Shown here one piece after another: positions 13,389-24,665 of a stretch of DNA of 64,000 nucleotides (the stretch's first letter is position 1; each line of letters begins with the position of its first letter). A program made the translations under genes and the position numbers. A model generated the notes under the pieces. The model was not told where the DNA came from and searched no databases. It worked only from the letters and a program-made list of their open reading frames with translations. This DNA comes from Henricia sp. BOLD:AAB3569 (lineage: Eukaryota > Echinodermata > Asteroidea > Spinulosida > Echinasteridae), in assembly GCA_037783545.1 (NCBI GenBank), contig JBBELK010000505.1:1-64000 (forward strand). Reading direction: 5' to 3'.

Positions 13389-16300
13389 GTGTGTCCCAAA
13401 TGCCGGCAAATTTGGAAATCAAGGAATTTTCCAACCAACTTCAAATTTTGCATGCTCCAAACTGTATATATTCCGCACTTGTCATGCAAAATTGACAGAT
13501 TTTCGCTGGGAAATGACGGAGAAATTTCAGAGTTTAGGGAAAGCGGAGCTCGGCTACGTGGTTATTCCCCTAACCGTGGCTGTTGGGACACCCTGCGCTG
13601 CGCTTGTGTACATTTGTACGGCCGTTGACTCACCCCAGATTGTGACGGGAATTAGGTCAAAGTGTGTCCCAAATGCCGGCAAATTTGGAAATCAAGGAAT
13701 TTTCCAACCAACTTCAAATTTTGCATGCTCCAAACTGTATATATTCCGCACTTGTCATGCAAAATTGACAGATTTTCGCTGGGAAATGACGGAGAAATTT
13801 CAGAGTTTAGGGAAAGCGGAGCTCGGCTACGTGGTTATTCCCCTAACCGTGGCTGTTGGGACACCCTGCGCTGCGCATGCGCTGGTGTACATTTGTACGG
13901 CCGTTGACTCACCCCAGATTGTGACGGGAATTAGGTCAAAGTGTGTGCCAAATGCCGGCAAATTTGGAAATCAAGGAATTTTCCAACCAACTTCAAATTT
14001 TGCATGCTCCAAACTGTATATATTCCGCACTTGTCATGCAAAATTGACAGATTTTCGCTGGGAAATGACGGAGAAATGTCAGAGTTTAGTGAAAGCGGAG
14101 CTCGGCTACGTGGTTATTCCCCTAACCGTGGCTGTTGGGACACCCTGCGCTGCGCTGGTGTACATTTGTACGGCCGTTGACTCACCCCAGATTGTGACGG
14201 GAATTAGGTCAAAGTGTGTCCCAAATGCCGGCAAATTTGGAAATCAAGGAATTTTCCAACCAACTTCAAATTTTGCATGCTCCAAACTGTATATATTCCG
14301 CACTTGTCATGCAAAATTGACAGATTTTCGCTGGGAAATGACGGAGAAATGTCAGAGTTTAGGGAAAGCGGAGCTCGGCTACCTGGTTATTCCCCTAACC
14401 GTGGCTGTTGGGACACCCTGCGCTGCGCTTGTGTACATTTGTACGGCCGTTGACTCACCCCAGATTGTGACGGGAATTAGGTCAAAGTGTGTCCCAAATG
14501 CCGGCAAATTTGGAAATCAAGGAATTTTCAAACCAACTTTAAATTTTGCATGCTCCAAACTGTATATATTCCGCACTTGTCATGCAAAATTGACAGATTT
14601 TCGCTGGGAAATGACGGAGAAATTTCAGAGTTTAGGGAAAGCGGAGCTCGGCTACGTGGTTATTCCCCTAACAGTGGCTGTTGGGACACCCTGCGCTGCG
14701 CATGCGCTGGTGTACATTTGTACGGCCGTTGACTCACCCCAGATTGTGACGGGAATTAGGTCAAAGTGTGTCCCAAATGTCGGCAAATTTGGAAATCAAG
14801 GAATTTTCCAACCAACTTCAAATTTTGCATGCTCCAAACTGTATATATTCCGCACTTGTCATGCAAAATTGACAGATTTTCGCTGGGAAATGACGGAGAA
14901 ATTTCAGAGTTTAGGGAAAGCGGAGCTCGGCTACGTGGTTATTCCCCTAACCGTGGCTGTTGGGACACCCTGCGCTGCGCTTGTGTACATTTGTACGGCC
15001 GTTGACTCACCCCAGATTGTGACGGGAATTAGGTCAAAGTGTGTCCCAAATGCCGGCAAATTTGGAAATCAAGGAATTTTCCAACCAACTTCAAATTTTG
15101 CATGCTCCAAACTGTATATATTCCGCACTTGTCATGCAAAATTGACAGATTTTCGCTGGGAAATGACGGAGAAATTTCAGAGTTTAGGGAAAGCGGAGCT
15201 CGGCTACGTGGTTATTCCCCTAACCGTGGCTGTTGGGACACCCTGCGCTGCGCATGCGCTGGTGTACATTTGTACGGCCGTTGACTCACCCCAGATTGTG
15301 ACGGGAATTAGGTCAAAGTGTGTGCCAAATGCCGGCAAATTTGGAAATCAAGGAATTTTCCAACCAACTTCAAATTTTGCATGCTCCAAACTGTATATAT
15401 TCCGCACTTGTCATGCAAAATTGACAGATTTTCGCTGGGAAATGACGGAGAAATGTCAGAGTTTAGTGAAAGCGGAGCTCGGCTACGTGGTTATTCCCCT
15501 AACCGTGGCTGTTGGGACACCCTGCGCTGCGCTGGTGTACATTTGTACGGCCGTTGACTCACCCCAGATTGTGACGGGAATTAGGTCAAAGTGTGTCCCA
15601 AATGCCGGCATATTTGGAAATCAAGGAATTTTCCAACCAACTTCAAATTTTGCATGCTCCAAACTGTATATATTCCGCACTTGTCATGCAAAATTGACAG
15701 ATTTTCGCTGGGAAATGACGGAGAAATGTCAGAGTTTAGGGAAAGCGGAGCTCGGCTACCTGGTTATTCCCCTAACCGTGGCTGTTGGGACACCCTGCGC
15801 TGCGCTTGTGTACATTTGTACGGCCGTTGACTCACCCCAGATTGTGACGGGAATTAGGTCAAAGTGTGTCCCAAATGCCGGCAAATTAGGAAATCAAGGA
15901 ATTTTCAAACCAACTTTAAATTTTGCATGCTCCAAACTGTATATATTCCGCACTTGTCATGCAAAATTGACAGATTTTCGCTGGGAAATGACGGAGAAAT
16001 TTCAGAGTTTAGGGAAAGCGGAGCTCGGCTACGTGGTTATTCCCCTAACAGTGGCTGTTGGGACACCCTGCGCTGCGCATGCGCTGGTGTACATTTGTAC
16101 GGCCGTTGACTCACCCCAGATTGTGACGGGAATTAGGTCAAAGTGTGTCCCAAATGTCGGCAAATTTGGAAATCAAGGAATTTTCCAACCAACTTCAAAT
16201 TTTGCATGCTCCAAACTGTATATATTCCGCACTTGTCATGCAAAATTGACAGATTTTCGCTGGGAAATGACGGAGAAATTTCAGAGTTTAGGGAAAGCGG

Positions 16301-17246
16301 AGCTCGGCTACGTGGTTATTCCCCTAACCGTGGCTGTTGGGACACCCTGCGCTGCGCTTGTGTACATTTGTACGGCCGTTGACTCACCCCAGATTGTGAC
16401 GGGAATTAGGTCAAAGTGTGTCCCAAATGCCGGCAAATTTGGAAATCAAGGAATTTTCCAACCAACTTCAAATTTTGCATGCTCCAAACTGTATATATTC
16501 CGCACTTGTCATGCAAAATTGACAGATTTTCGCTGGGAAATGACGGAGAAATTTCAGAGTTTAGGGAAAGCGGAGCTCGGCTACGTGGTTATTCCCCTAA
16601 CCGTGGCTGTTGGGACACCCTGCGCTGCGCATGCGCTGGTGTACATTTGTACGGCCGTTGACTCACCCCAGATTGTGACGGGAATTAGGTCAAAGTGTGT
16701 GCCAAATGCCGGCAAATTTGGAAATCAAGGAATTTTCCAACCAACTTCAAATTTTGCATGCTCCAAACTGTATATATTCCGCACTTGTCATGCAAAATTG
16801 ACAGATTTTCGCTGGGAAATGACGGAGAAATGTCAGAGTTTAGTGAAAGCGGAGCTCGGCTACGTGGTTATTGCCCTAACCGTGGCTGTTGGGACACCCT
16901 GCGCTGCGCTGGTGTACATTTGTACGGCCGTTGACTCACCCCAGATTGTGACGGGAATTAGGTCAAAGTGTGTCCCAAATGCCGGCAAATTTGGAAATCA
17001 AGGAATTTTCCAACCAACTTCAAATTTTGCATGCTCCAAACTGTATATATTCCGCACTTGTCATGCAAAATTGACAGATTTTCGCTGGGAAATGACGGAG
17101 AAATTTCAGAGTTTAGGGAAAGCGGAGCTCGGCTACGTGGTTATTCCCCTAACAGTGGCTGTTGGGACACCCTGCGCTGCGCATGCGCTGGTGTACATTT
17201 GTACGGCCGTTGACTCACCCCAGATTGTGACGGGAATTAGGTCAAA
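13389..17246. repeat. Higher-order repeat of 5 monomers (1377 bp)
   Basis: Full copies lie at 13941-15317 and 15318-16694, with a rearranged third copy from 16695. The order of marked monomers is: (1) gtgtgccaaatg with gaaatgtcag and tttagtgaaag; (2) gaaatgtcag with tacctggtt; (3) ttcaaaccaactttaaat with ctaacagtg and the 6-bp insertion; (4) aatgtcggc; (5) the 6-bp insertion. Lengths 273+273+279+273+279 sum to 1377. In the third copy, unit 1 (16695) is followed by a chimera at 16968 that starts like unit 2 and ends like unit 3 (ctaacagtg plus insertion), then by unit 4 at 17247. One monomer was therefore lost by unequal exchange. Units at 13389-13940 are a near match to units 4-5 lacking the aatgtcggc marker. 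Confidence 0.88.
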
Positions 17247-18896
17247 GTGTGTCCCAAATGTCGGCAAATTTGGAAATCAAGGAATTTTCCAACCAACTTC
17301 AAATTTTGCATGCTCCAAACTGTATATATTCCGCACTTGTCATGCAAAATTGACAGATTTTCGCTAGGAAATGACGGAGAAATTTCAGAGTTTAGGGAAA
17401 GCGGAGCTCGGCTACGTGGTTATTCCCCTTACCGTGGCTGTTGGGACACCCTGCGCTGCGCTGGTGTACATTTGTACGGCCGTTGACTCACCCCAGATTG
17501 TGACGGGAATTAGGTCAAAGTGTGTCCCAAATGCCGGCAAATTTGGAAATCAAGGAATTTTCCAACCAACTTCAAATTGTGCATGCTCCAAACTGTATAT
17601 ATTCCGCACTTGTCATGCAAAATTGACAGATTTTCGCTGGGAAATGACGGATAAATTTCAGAGTTTAGGGAAAGCGGAGCTCGGCTACGTGGTTATTCCC
17701 CTTACCGTGGCTGTTGGGACACCCTGCGCTGCGCTGGTGTACATTTGTACGGCCGTTGACTCACCCCAGATTGTGACGGGAATTAGGTCAAAGTGTGTCC
17801 CAAATGCCGGCAAATTTGGAAATCAAGGAATTTTCCAACCAACTTCAAATTGTGCATGCTCCAAACTGTATATTTTCCGCACTTGTCATGCAAAATTGAC
17901 AGATTTTCGCTAGGAAATGACGGAGAAATTTCAGAGTTTAGGGAAAGCGGAGCTCGGCTACGTGGTTATTCCCCTTACCGTGGCTGTTGGGACACCCTGC
18001 GCTGCGCATGCGCTGGTGTACATTTGTACGGCCGTTGACTCACCCCAGATTGTGACGGGAATTAGGTCAAAGTGTGTCCCAAATGCCGGCAAATTTGGAA
18101 ATCAAGGAATTTTCCAACCAACTTCAAATTGTGCATGCTCCAAACTGTATATATTCCGCACTTGTCATGCAAAATTGACAGATTTTCGCTAGGAAATGAC
18201 GGAGAAATTTCAGAGTTTAGGGAAAGCGGAGCTCGGCTACGTGGTTATTCCCCTTACCGTGGCTGTTGGGACACCCTGCGCTGCGCTGGTGTACATTTGT
18301 ACGGCCGTTGACTCACCCCAGATTGTGACGGGAATTAGGTCAAAGTGTGTCCCAAATGCCGGCAAATTTGGAAATCAAGGAATTTTCCAACCAACTTCAA
18401 ATTGTGCATGCTCCAAACTGTATATATTCCGCACTTGTCATGCAAAATTGACAGATTTTCGCTGGGAAATGACGGAGAAATTTCAGAGTTTAGGGAAAGC
18501 GGAGCTCGGCTACGTGGTTATTCCCCTTACCGTGGCTGTTGGGACACCCTGCGCTGCGCTGGTGTACATTTGTACGGCCGTTGACTCACCCCAGATTGTG
18601 ACGGGAATTAGGTCAAAGTGTGTCCCAAATGCCGGCAAATTTGGAAATCAAGGAATTTTCCAACCAACTTCAAATTGTGCATGCTCCAAACTGTATATAT
18701 TCCGCACTTGTCATGCAAAATTGACAGATTTTCGCTGGGAAATGACGGAGAAATTTCAGAGTTTAGGGAAAGCGGAGCTCGGCTATGTGGTTATTCCTCT
18801 AACCGTGGCTGTTGGGACACCCTGCGCTGCGCATGCGCTGGTGTACATTTGTACGGCCGTTGACTCACCCCAGATTGTGACGGGAATTAGGTCAAA
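17247..18896. repeat. Local amplification of a point-mutant monomer
   Basis: Five successive monomers (starting 17520, 17793, 18072, 18345, 18618) share aattgtgcatgc in place of aattttgcatgc, and most also share ccccttacc. Three monomers in the block end in cgctaggaaatg (near 17364, 17909 and 18188). The shared variants in adjacent copies indicate expansion from one founder, one monomer at a time. The last unit also has ggctatgtgg with attcctcta, a pair that reappears at 26.5, 28.1, 29.8, 34.8 and 35.6 kb. Confidence 0.8.
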
Positions 18897-20273
18897 GTGT
18901 GTCCCAAATGCCGGCAAATTTGGAAATCAAGGAATTTTCCAACCAACTTCAAATTTTGCATGCTCCAAACTGTATATATTCCGCACTTGTCATGCAAAAT
19001 TGACAGATTTTCGCTGGAAAATGACGGAGAAATTTCAGAGTTTAGGGAAAGCGAAGCTCGGCTACGTGGTTATTCCCCTAACCGTGGCTGTTGGGACACC
19101 CTGCGCTGCGCATGCGCTGGTGTACATTTGTACGGCCGTTGACTCACCCCAGATTGTGACGGGAATTAGGTCAAAGTGTGTCCCAAATGCCGGCAAATTT
19201 GGAAATCAAGGAATTTTCCAACCAACTTCAAATTTTGCATGCTCCAAACTGTATATATTCCGCACTTGTCATGCAAAATTGACAGATTTTCGCTGGGAAA
19301 TGACGGAGAAATTTCAGAGTTTAGGGAAAGCGGAGCTCGGCTACGTGGTTATTCCCCTAACCGTGGCTGTTGGGACACCCTGCGCTGCGCTTGTGTACAT
19401 TTGTACGGCCGTTGACTCACCCCAGATTGTGACGGGAATTAGGTCAAAGTGTGTCCCAAATGCCGGCAAATTTGGAAATCAAGGAATTTTCCAACCAACT
19501 TCAAATTTTGCATGCTCCAAACTGTATATATTCCGCACTTGTCATGCAAAATTGACAGATTTTCGCTGGGAAATGACGGAGAAATTTCAGAGTTTAGGGA
19601 AAGCGGAGCTCGGCTACGTGGTTATTCCCCTAACCGTGGCTGTTGGGACACCCTGCGCTGCGCATGCGCTGGTGTACATTTGTACGGCCGTTGACTCACC
19701 CCAGATTGTGACGGGAATTAGGTCAAAGTGTGTGCCAAATGCCGGCAAATTTGGAAATCAAGGAATTTTCCAACCAACTTCAAATTTTGCATGCTCCAAA
19801 CTGTATATATTCCGCACTTGTCATGCAAAATTGACAGATTTTCGCTGGGAAATGACGGAGAAATGTCAGAGTTTAGTGAAAGCGGAGCTCGGCTACGTGG
19901 TTATTCCCCTAACCGTGGCTGTTGGGACACCCTGCGCTGCGCTGGTGTACATTTGTACGGCCGTTGACTCACCCCAGATTGTGACGGGAATTAGGTCAAA
20001 GTGTGTCCCAAATGCCGGCAAATTTGGAAATCAAGGAATTTTCCAACCAACTTCAAATTTTGCATGCTCCAAACTGTATATATTCCGCACTTGTCATGCA
20101 AAATTGACAGATTTTCGCTGGGAAATGACGGAGAAATGTCAGAGTTTAGGGAAAGCGGAGCTCGGCTACCTGGTTATTCCCCTAACCGTGGCTGTTGGGA
20201 CACCCTGCGCTGCGCTTGTGTACATTTGTACGGCCGTTGACTCACCCCAGATTGTGACGGGAATTAGGTCAAA
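18897..20273. repeat. Distant copy of the 1377-bp repeat region
   Basis: Units starting 19176, 19449, 19728 and 20001 match those starting 13389, 13662, 13941 and 14214 in order, length (273, 279, 273, 273) and markers (gtgtgccaaatg, tttagtgaaag, tacctggtt). The offset is a constant 5787 bp over about 1.1 kb. This is a displaced segment of the 5-monomer repeat on the far side of the local amplification at 17247-18896. The first monomer (18897) is ordinary apart from cgctggaaaatg and gcgaagctc. Confidence 0.8.
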
Positions 20274-23200
20274 GTGTGTCCCAAATGCCGGCAAATTTGG
20301 AAATCAAGGAATTTTCCAACCAACTTCAAATTTTGCATGCTCCAAACTGTATATATTCCGCACTTGTCATGCAAAATTGACAGATTTTCGCTAGGAAATG
20401 ACGGAGAAATTTCAGAGTTTAGGGAAAGCGAAGCTCGGCTACGTGGTTATTCCCCTTACCGTGGCTGTTGGGACACCCTGCGCTGCGCTGGTGTACATTT
20501 GTACGGCCGTTGACTCACCCCAGATTGTGACGGGAATTAGGTCAAAGTGTGTCCCAAATGCCGGCAAATTTGGAAATCAAGGAATTTTCCAACCAACATC
20601 AAATTTTGCATGCTCCAAACTGTATATATTCCGCACTTGTCATGCAAAATTGACAGATTTTCGCTGGGAAATGACGGAGAAATTTCAGAGTTTAGGGAAA
20701 GCGGAGCTCGGCTACGTGGTTATTCCCCTAACCGTGGCTGTTGGGACACCCTGCGCTGCGCTTGTGTACATTTGTACGGCCGTTGACTCACCCCAGATTG
20801 TGACGGGAATTAGGTCACAGTGTGTCCCAAATGCCGGCAAATTTAGAAATCAAGGAATTTTCCAACCAACTTCAAATTTTGCATGCTCCAAACTGTATAT
20901 ATTCCGCACTTGTCATGCAAAATTGACAGATTTTCGCTGGGAAATGACGGAGAAATTTCAGAGTTTAGGGAAAGCGGAGCTCGGCTACGTGGTTATTCCC
21001 CTAACCGTGGCTGTTGGGACACCCTGCGCTGCGCATGCGCTGGTGTACATTTGTACGGCCGTTGACTCACCCCAGATTGTGAAGGGAATTAGGTCAAAGT
21101 GTGTCCCAAATGCCGGCAAATTTGGAAATCAAGGAATTTTCCAACCAACTTCAAATTGTGCATGCTCCAAACTGTATATATTCCGCACTTGTCATGCAAA
21201 ATGTACAGATTTTCGCTGGGAAATGACGGAGAAATGTCAGAGTTTAGGGAAAGCGGAGCTCGGCTACCTGGTTATTCCCCTAACCGTGGCTGTTGGGACA
21301 CCCTGCGCTGCGCTTGTGTACATTTGTACGGCCGTTGACTCACCCCAGATTGTGACGGGAATTAGGTCAAAGTGTGTCCCAAATGCCGGCAAATTTGGAA
21401 ATCAAGGAATTTTCCAACCAACTTCAAATTTTGCATGCTCCAAACTGTATATATTCCGCACTTGTCATGCAAAATTGACAGATTTTCGCTGGGAAATGAC
21501 CGAGAAATTTCAGAGTTTAGGGAAAGCGCAGCTCGGCTACGTGGTTATTCTTCTAACCGTGGCTGTTGGGACACCCTGCGCTGCGCTTGTGTACATTTGT
21601 ACGGCCGTTGACTCACCCCAGATTGTGACGGGAATTAGGTCAAAGTGTGTCCCAAATGCCGGCAAATTTGGAAATCAAGGAATTTTCCAACCAACATCAA
21701 ATTTTGCATGCTCCAAACTGTATATATTCCGCACTTGTCATGCAAAATTGACAGATTTTCGCTGGGAAATGACGGAGAAATTTCAGAGTTTAGGGAAAGC
21801 GGAGCTCGGCTACGTGGTTATTCCCCTAACCGTGGCTGTTGGGACACCCTGCGCTGCGCTTGTGTACATTTGTACGGCCGTTGACTCACCCCAGATTGTG
21901 ACGGGAATTAGGTCAAAGTGTGTCCCAAATGCCGGCAAATTTGGAAATCAAGGAATTTTCCAACCAACTTCAAATTTTGCATGCTCCAAACTGTATATAT
22001 TCCGCACTTGTCATGCAAAATTGACAGATTTTCGCTGGGAAATGACGGAGAAATTTCAGAGTTTAGGGAAAGCGGAGCTCGGCTACGTGGTTATTCCCCT
22101 AACCGTGGCTGTTGGGACACCCTGCGCTGCGCATGCGCTGGTGTACATTTGTACGGCCGTTGACTCACCCCAGATTGTGACGGGAATTAGGTCAAAGTGT
22201 GTCCCAAATGCCGGCAAATTTGGAAATCAAGGAATTTTCCAACCAACTTCAAATTTTGCATGCTCCAAACTGTATATATTCCGCACTTGTCATGCAAAAT
22301 TGACAGATTTTCGCTGGGAAATGACGGAGAAATGTCAGAGTTTAGGGAAAGCGGAGCTCGGCTACCTGGTTATTCCCCTAACCGTGGCTGTTGGGACACC
22401 CTGCGCTGCGCTTGTGTACATTTGTACGGCCGTTGACTCACCCCAGATTGTGACGGGAATTAGGTCAAAGTGTGTCCCAAATGCCGGCAAATTTGGAAAT
22501 CAAGGAATTTTCCAACCAACTTCAAATTTTGCATGCTCCAAACTGTATATATTCCGCACTTGTCATGCAAAATTGACAGATTTTCGCTAGGAAATGACGG
22601 AGAAATTTCAGAGTTTAGGGAAAGCGAAGCTCGGCTACGTGGTTATTCCCCTTACCGTGGCTGTTGGGACACCCTGCGCTGCGCTGGTGTACATTTGTAC
22701 GGCCGTTGACTCACCCCAGATTGTGACGGGAATTAGGTCAAAGTGTGTCCCAAATGCCGGCAAATTTGGAAATCAAGGAATTTTCCAACCAACATCAAAT
22801 TTTGCATGCTCCAAACTGTATATATTCCGCACTTGTCATGCAAAATTGACAGATTTTCGCTGGGAAATGACGGAGAAATTTCAGAGTTTAGGGAAAGCGG
22901 AGCTCGGCTACGTGGTTATTCCCCTAACCGTGGCTGTTGGGACACCCTGCGCTGCGCTTGTGTACATTTGTACGGCCGTTGACTCACCCCAGATTGTGAC
23001 GGGAATTAGGTCACAGTGTGTCCCAAATGCCGGCAAATTTAGAAATCAAGGAATTTTCCAACCAACTTCAAATTTTGCATGCTCCAAACTGTATATATTC
23101 CGCACTTGTCATGCAAAATTGACAGATTTTCGCTGGGAAATGACGGAGAAATTTCAGAGTTTAGGGAAAGCGGAGCTCGGCTACGTGGTTATTCCCCTAA

Positions 23201-24665
23201 CCGTGGCTGTTGGGACACCCTGCGCTGCGCATGCGCTGGTGTACATTTGTACGGCCGTTGACTCACCCCAGATTGTGAAGGGAATTAGGTCAAAGTGTGT
23301 CCCAAATGCCGGCAAATTTGGAAATCAAGGAATTTTCCAACCAACTTCAAATTGTGCATGCTCCAAACTGTATATATTCCGCACTTGTCATGCAAAATGT
23401 ACAGATTTTCGCTGGGAAATGACGGAGAAATGTCAGAGTTTAGGGAAAGCGGAGCTCGGCTACCTGGTTATTCCCCTAACCGTGGCTGTTGGGACACCCT
23501 GCGCTGCGCTTGTGTACATTTGTACGGCCGTTGACTCACCCCAGATTGTGACGGGAATTAGGTCAAAGTGTGTCCCAAATGCCGGCAAATTTGGAAATCA
23601 AGGAATTTTCCAACCAACTTCAAATTTTGCATGCTCCAAACTGTATATATTCCGCACTTGTCATGCAAAATTGACAGATTTTCGCTGGGAAATGACCGAG
23701 AAATTTCAGAGTTTAGGGAAAGCGCAGCTCGGCTACGTGGTTATTCTTCTAACCGTGGCTGTTGGGACACCCTGCGCTGCGCTTGTGTACATTTGTACGG
23801 CCGTTGACTCACCCCAGATTGTGACGGGAATTAGGTCAAAGTGTGTCCCAAATGCCGGCAAATTTGGAAATCAAGGAATTTTCCAACCAACATCAAATTT
23901 TGCATGCTCCAAACTGTATATATTCCGCACTTGTCATGCAAAATTGACAGATTTTCGCTGGGAAATGACGGAGAAATTTCAGAGTTTAGGGAAAGCGGAG
24001 CTCGGCTACGTGGTTATTCCCCTAACCGTGGCTGTTGGGACACCCTGCGCTGCGCTTGTGTACATTTGTACGGCCGTTGACTCACCCCAGATTGTGACGG
24101 GAATTAGGTCAAAGTGTGTCCCAAATGCCGGCAAATTTGGAAATCAAGGAATTTTCCAACCAACTTCAAATGTTGCATGCTCCAAACTGTATATATTCCG
24201 CACTTGTCATGCAAAATTGACAGATTTTCGCTGGGAAATGACGGAGAAATTTCAGAGTTTAGGGAAAGCGGAGCTCGGCTACGTGGTTATTCCCCTAACC
24301 GTGGCTGTTGGGACACCCTGCGCTGCGCATGCGCTGGTGTACATTTGTACGGCCGTTGACTCACCCCAGATTGTGACGGGAATTAGGTCAAAGTGTGTCC
24401 CAAATGCCGGCAAATTTGGAAATCAAGGAATTTTCCAACCAACTTCAAATTTTGCATGCTCCAAACTGTATATATTCCGCACTTGTCATGCAAAATTGAC
24501 AGATTTTCGCTGGGAAATGACGGAGAAATTTCAGAGTTTATGGAAAGCGGAGCTCGGCTACGTGGTTATTCCCCTAACCGTGGCTGTTGGGACACCCTGC
24601 GCTGCGCTGGTGTACATTTGTACGGCCGTTGACTCACCCCAGATTGTGACGGGAATTAGGTCAAA
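20274..24665. repeat. Higher-order repeat of 8 monomers (2196 bp), two copies
   Basis: Copies are 20274-22469 and 22470-24665. Monomer lengths match one for one (six of 273 and two of 279). Private markers recur exactly 2196 bp apart: ggtcacagtg with atttagaaatc (20815 and 23011), gtgaaggga (near 21080 and 23276), aaaatgtacag (21200 and 23396), atgaccgag with gcgcagctc and attcttcta (near 21497-21555 and 23693-23751), accaacatcaaat, and gcgaagctc after a cgctagg junction. The eighth unit differs: in copy 2 an extra monomer (24393-24665, marked tttatggaaag) sits before the tacctggtt unit that closes copy 1, so that unit follows at 24666. This is a clear one-monomer insertion. Confidence 0.9.

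Larger units (their letters stand above)
11908..17367 (+). other. Longest open frame of the array; judged non-genic
   Basis: This frame is open for 1819 codons (about 20 monomers), starts at a GTG and ends at a TAG made by the cgctagg junction variant. Each monomer encodes 91 residues (93 in 279-bp copies, adding His-Ala). A hydrophobic stretch of about 24 residues begins at YVVIPLTVAVG and runs to ICTAV; six cysteines lie in each unit. The frame stays open only because 273 and 279 are multiples of 3. There is no ATG-led unique amino end, no non-repeat domain, no visible promoter or intron, and similar open frames run through much of the array. Of about thirty recurrent substitutions tallied by eye, about eight are synonymous, close to the neutral share. 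A second frame gives a 79-codon GTG-led frame in each monomer that always stops at cgTTGAct. I do not call either a gene. Confidence 0.8.

Noticed and set aside
11908-17367. Very long open frames (up to 1819 codons) as genuine repetitive proteins
   Set aside because: They follow from a stop-free frame in a unit whose length is a multiple of 3. They lack unique ends, are interrupted by amplified stop variants and 1-bp indels, and show no excess of synonymous change by eye.
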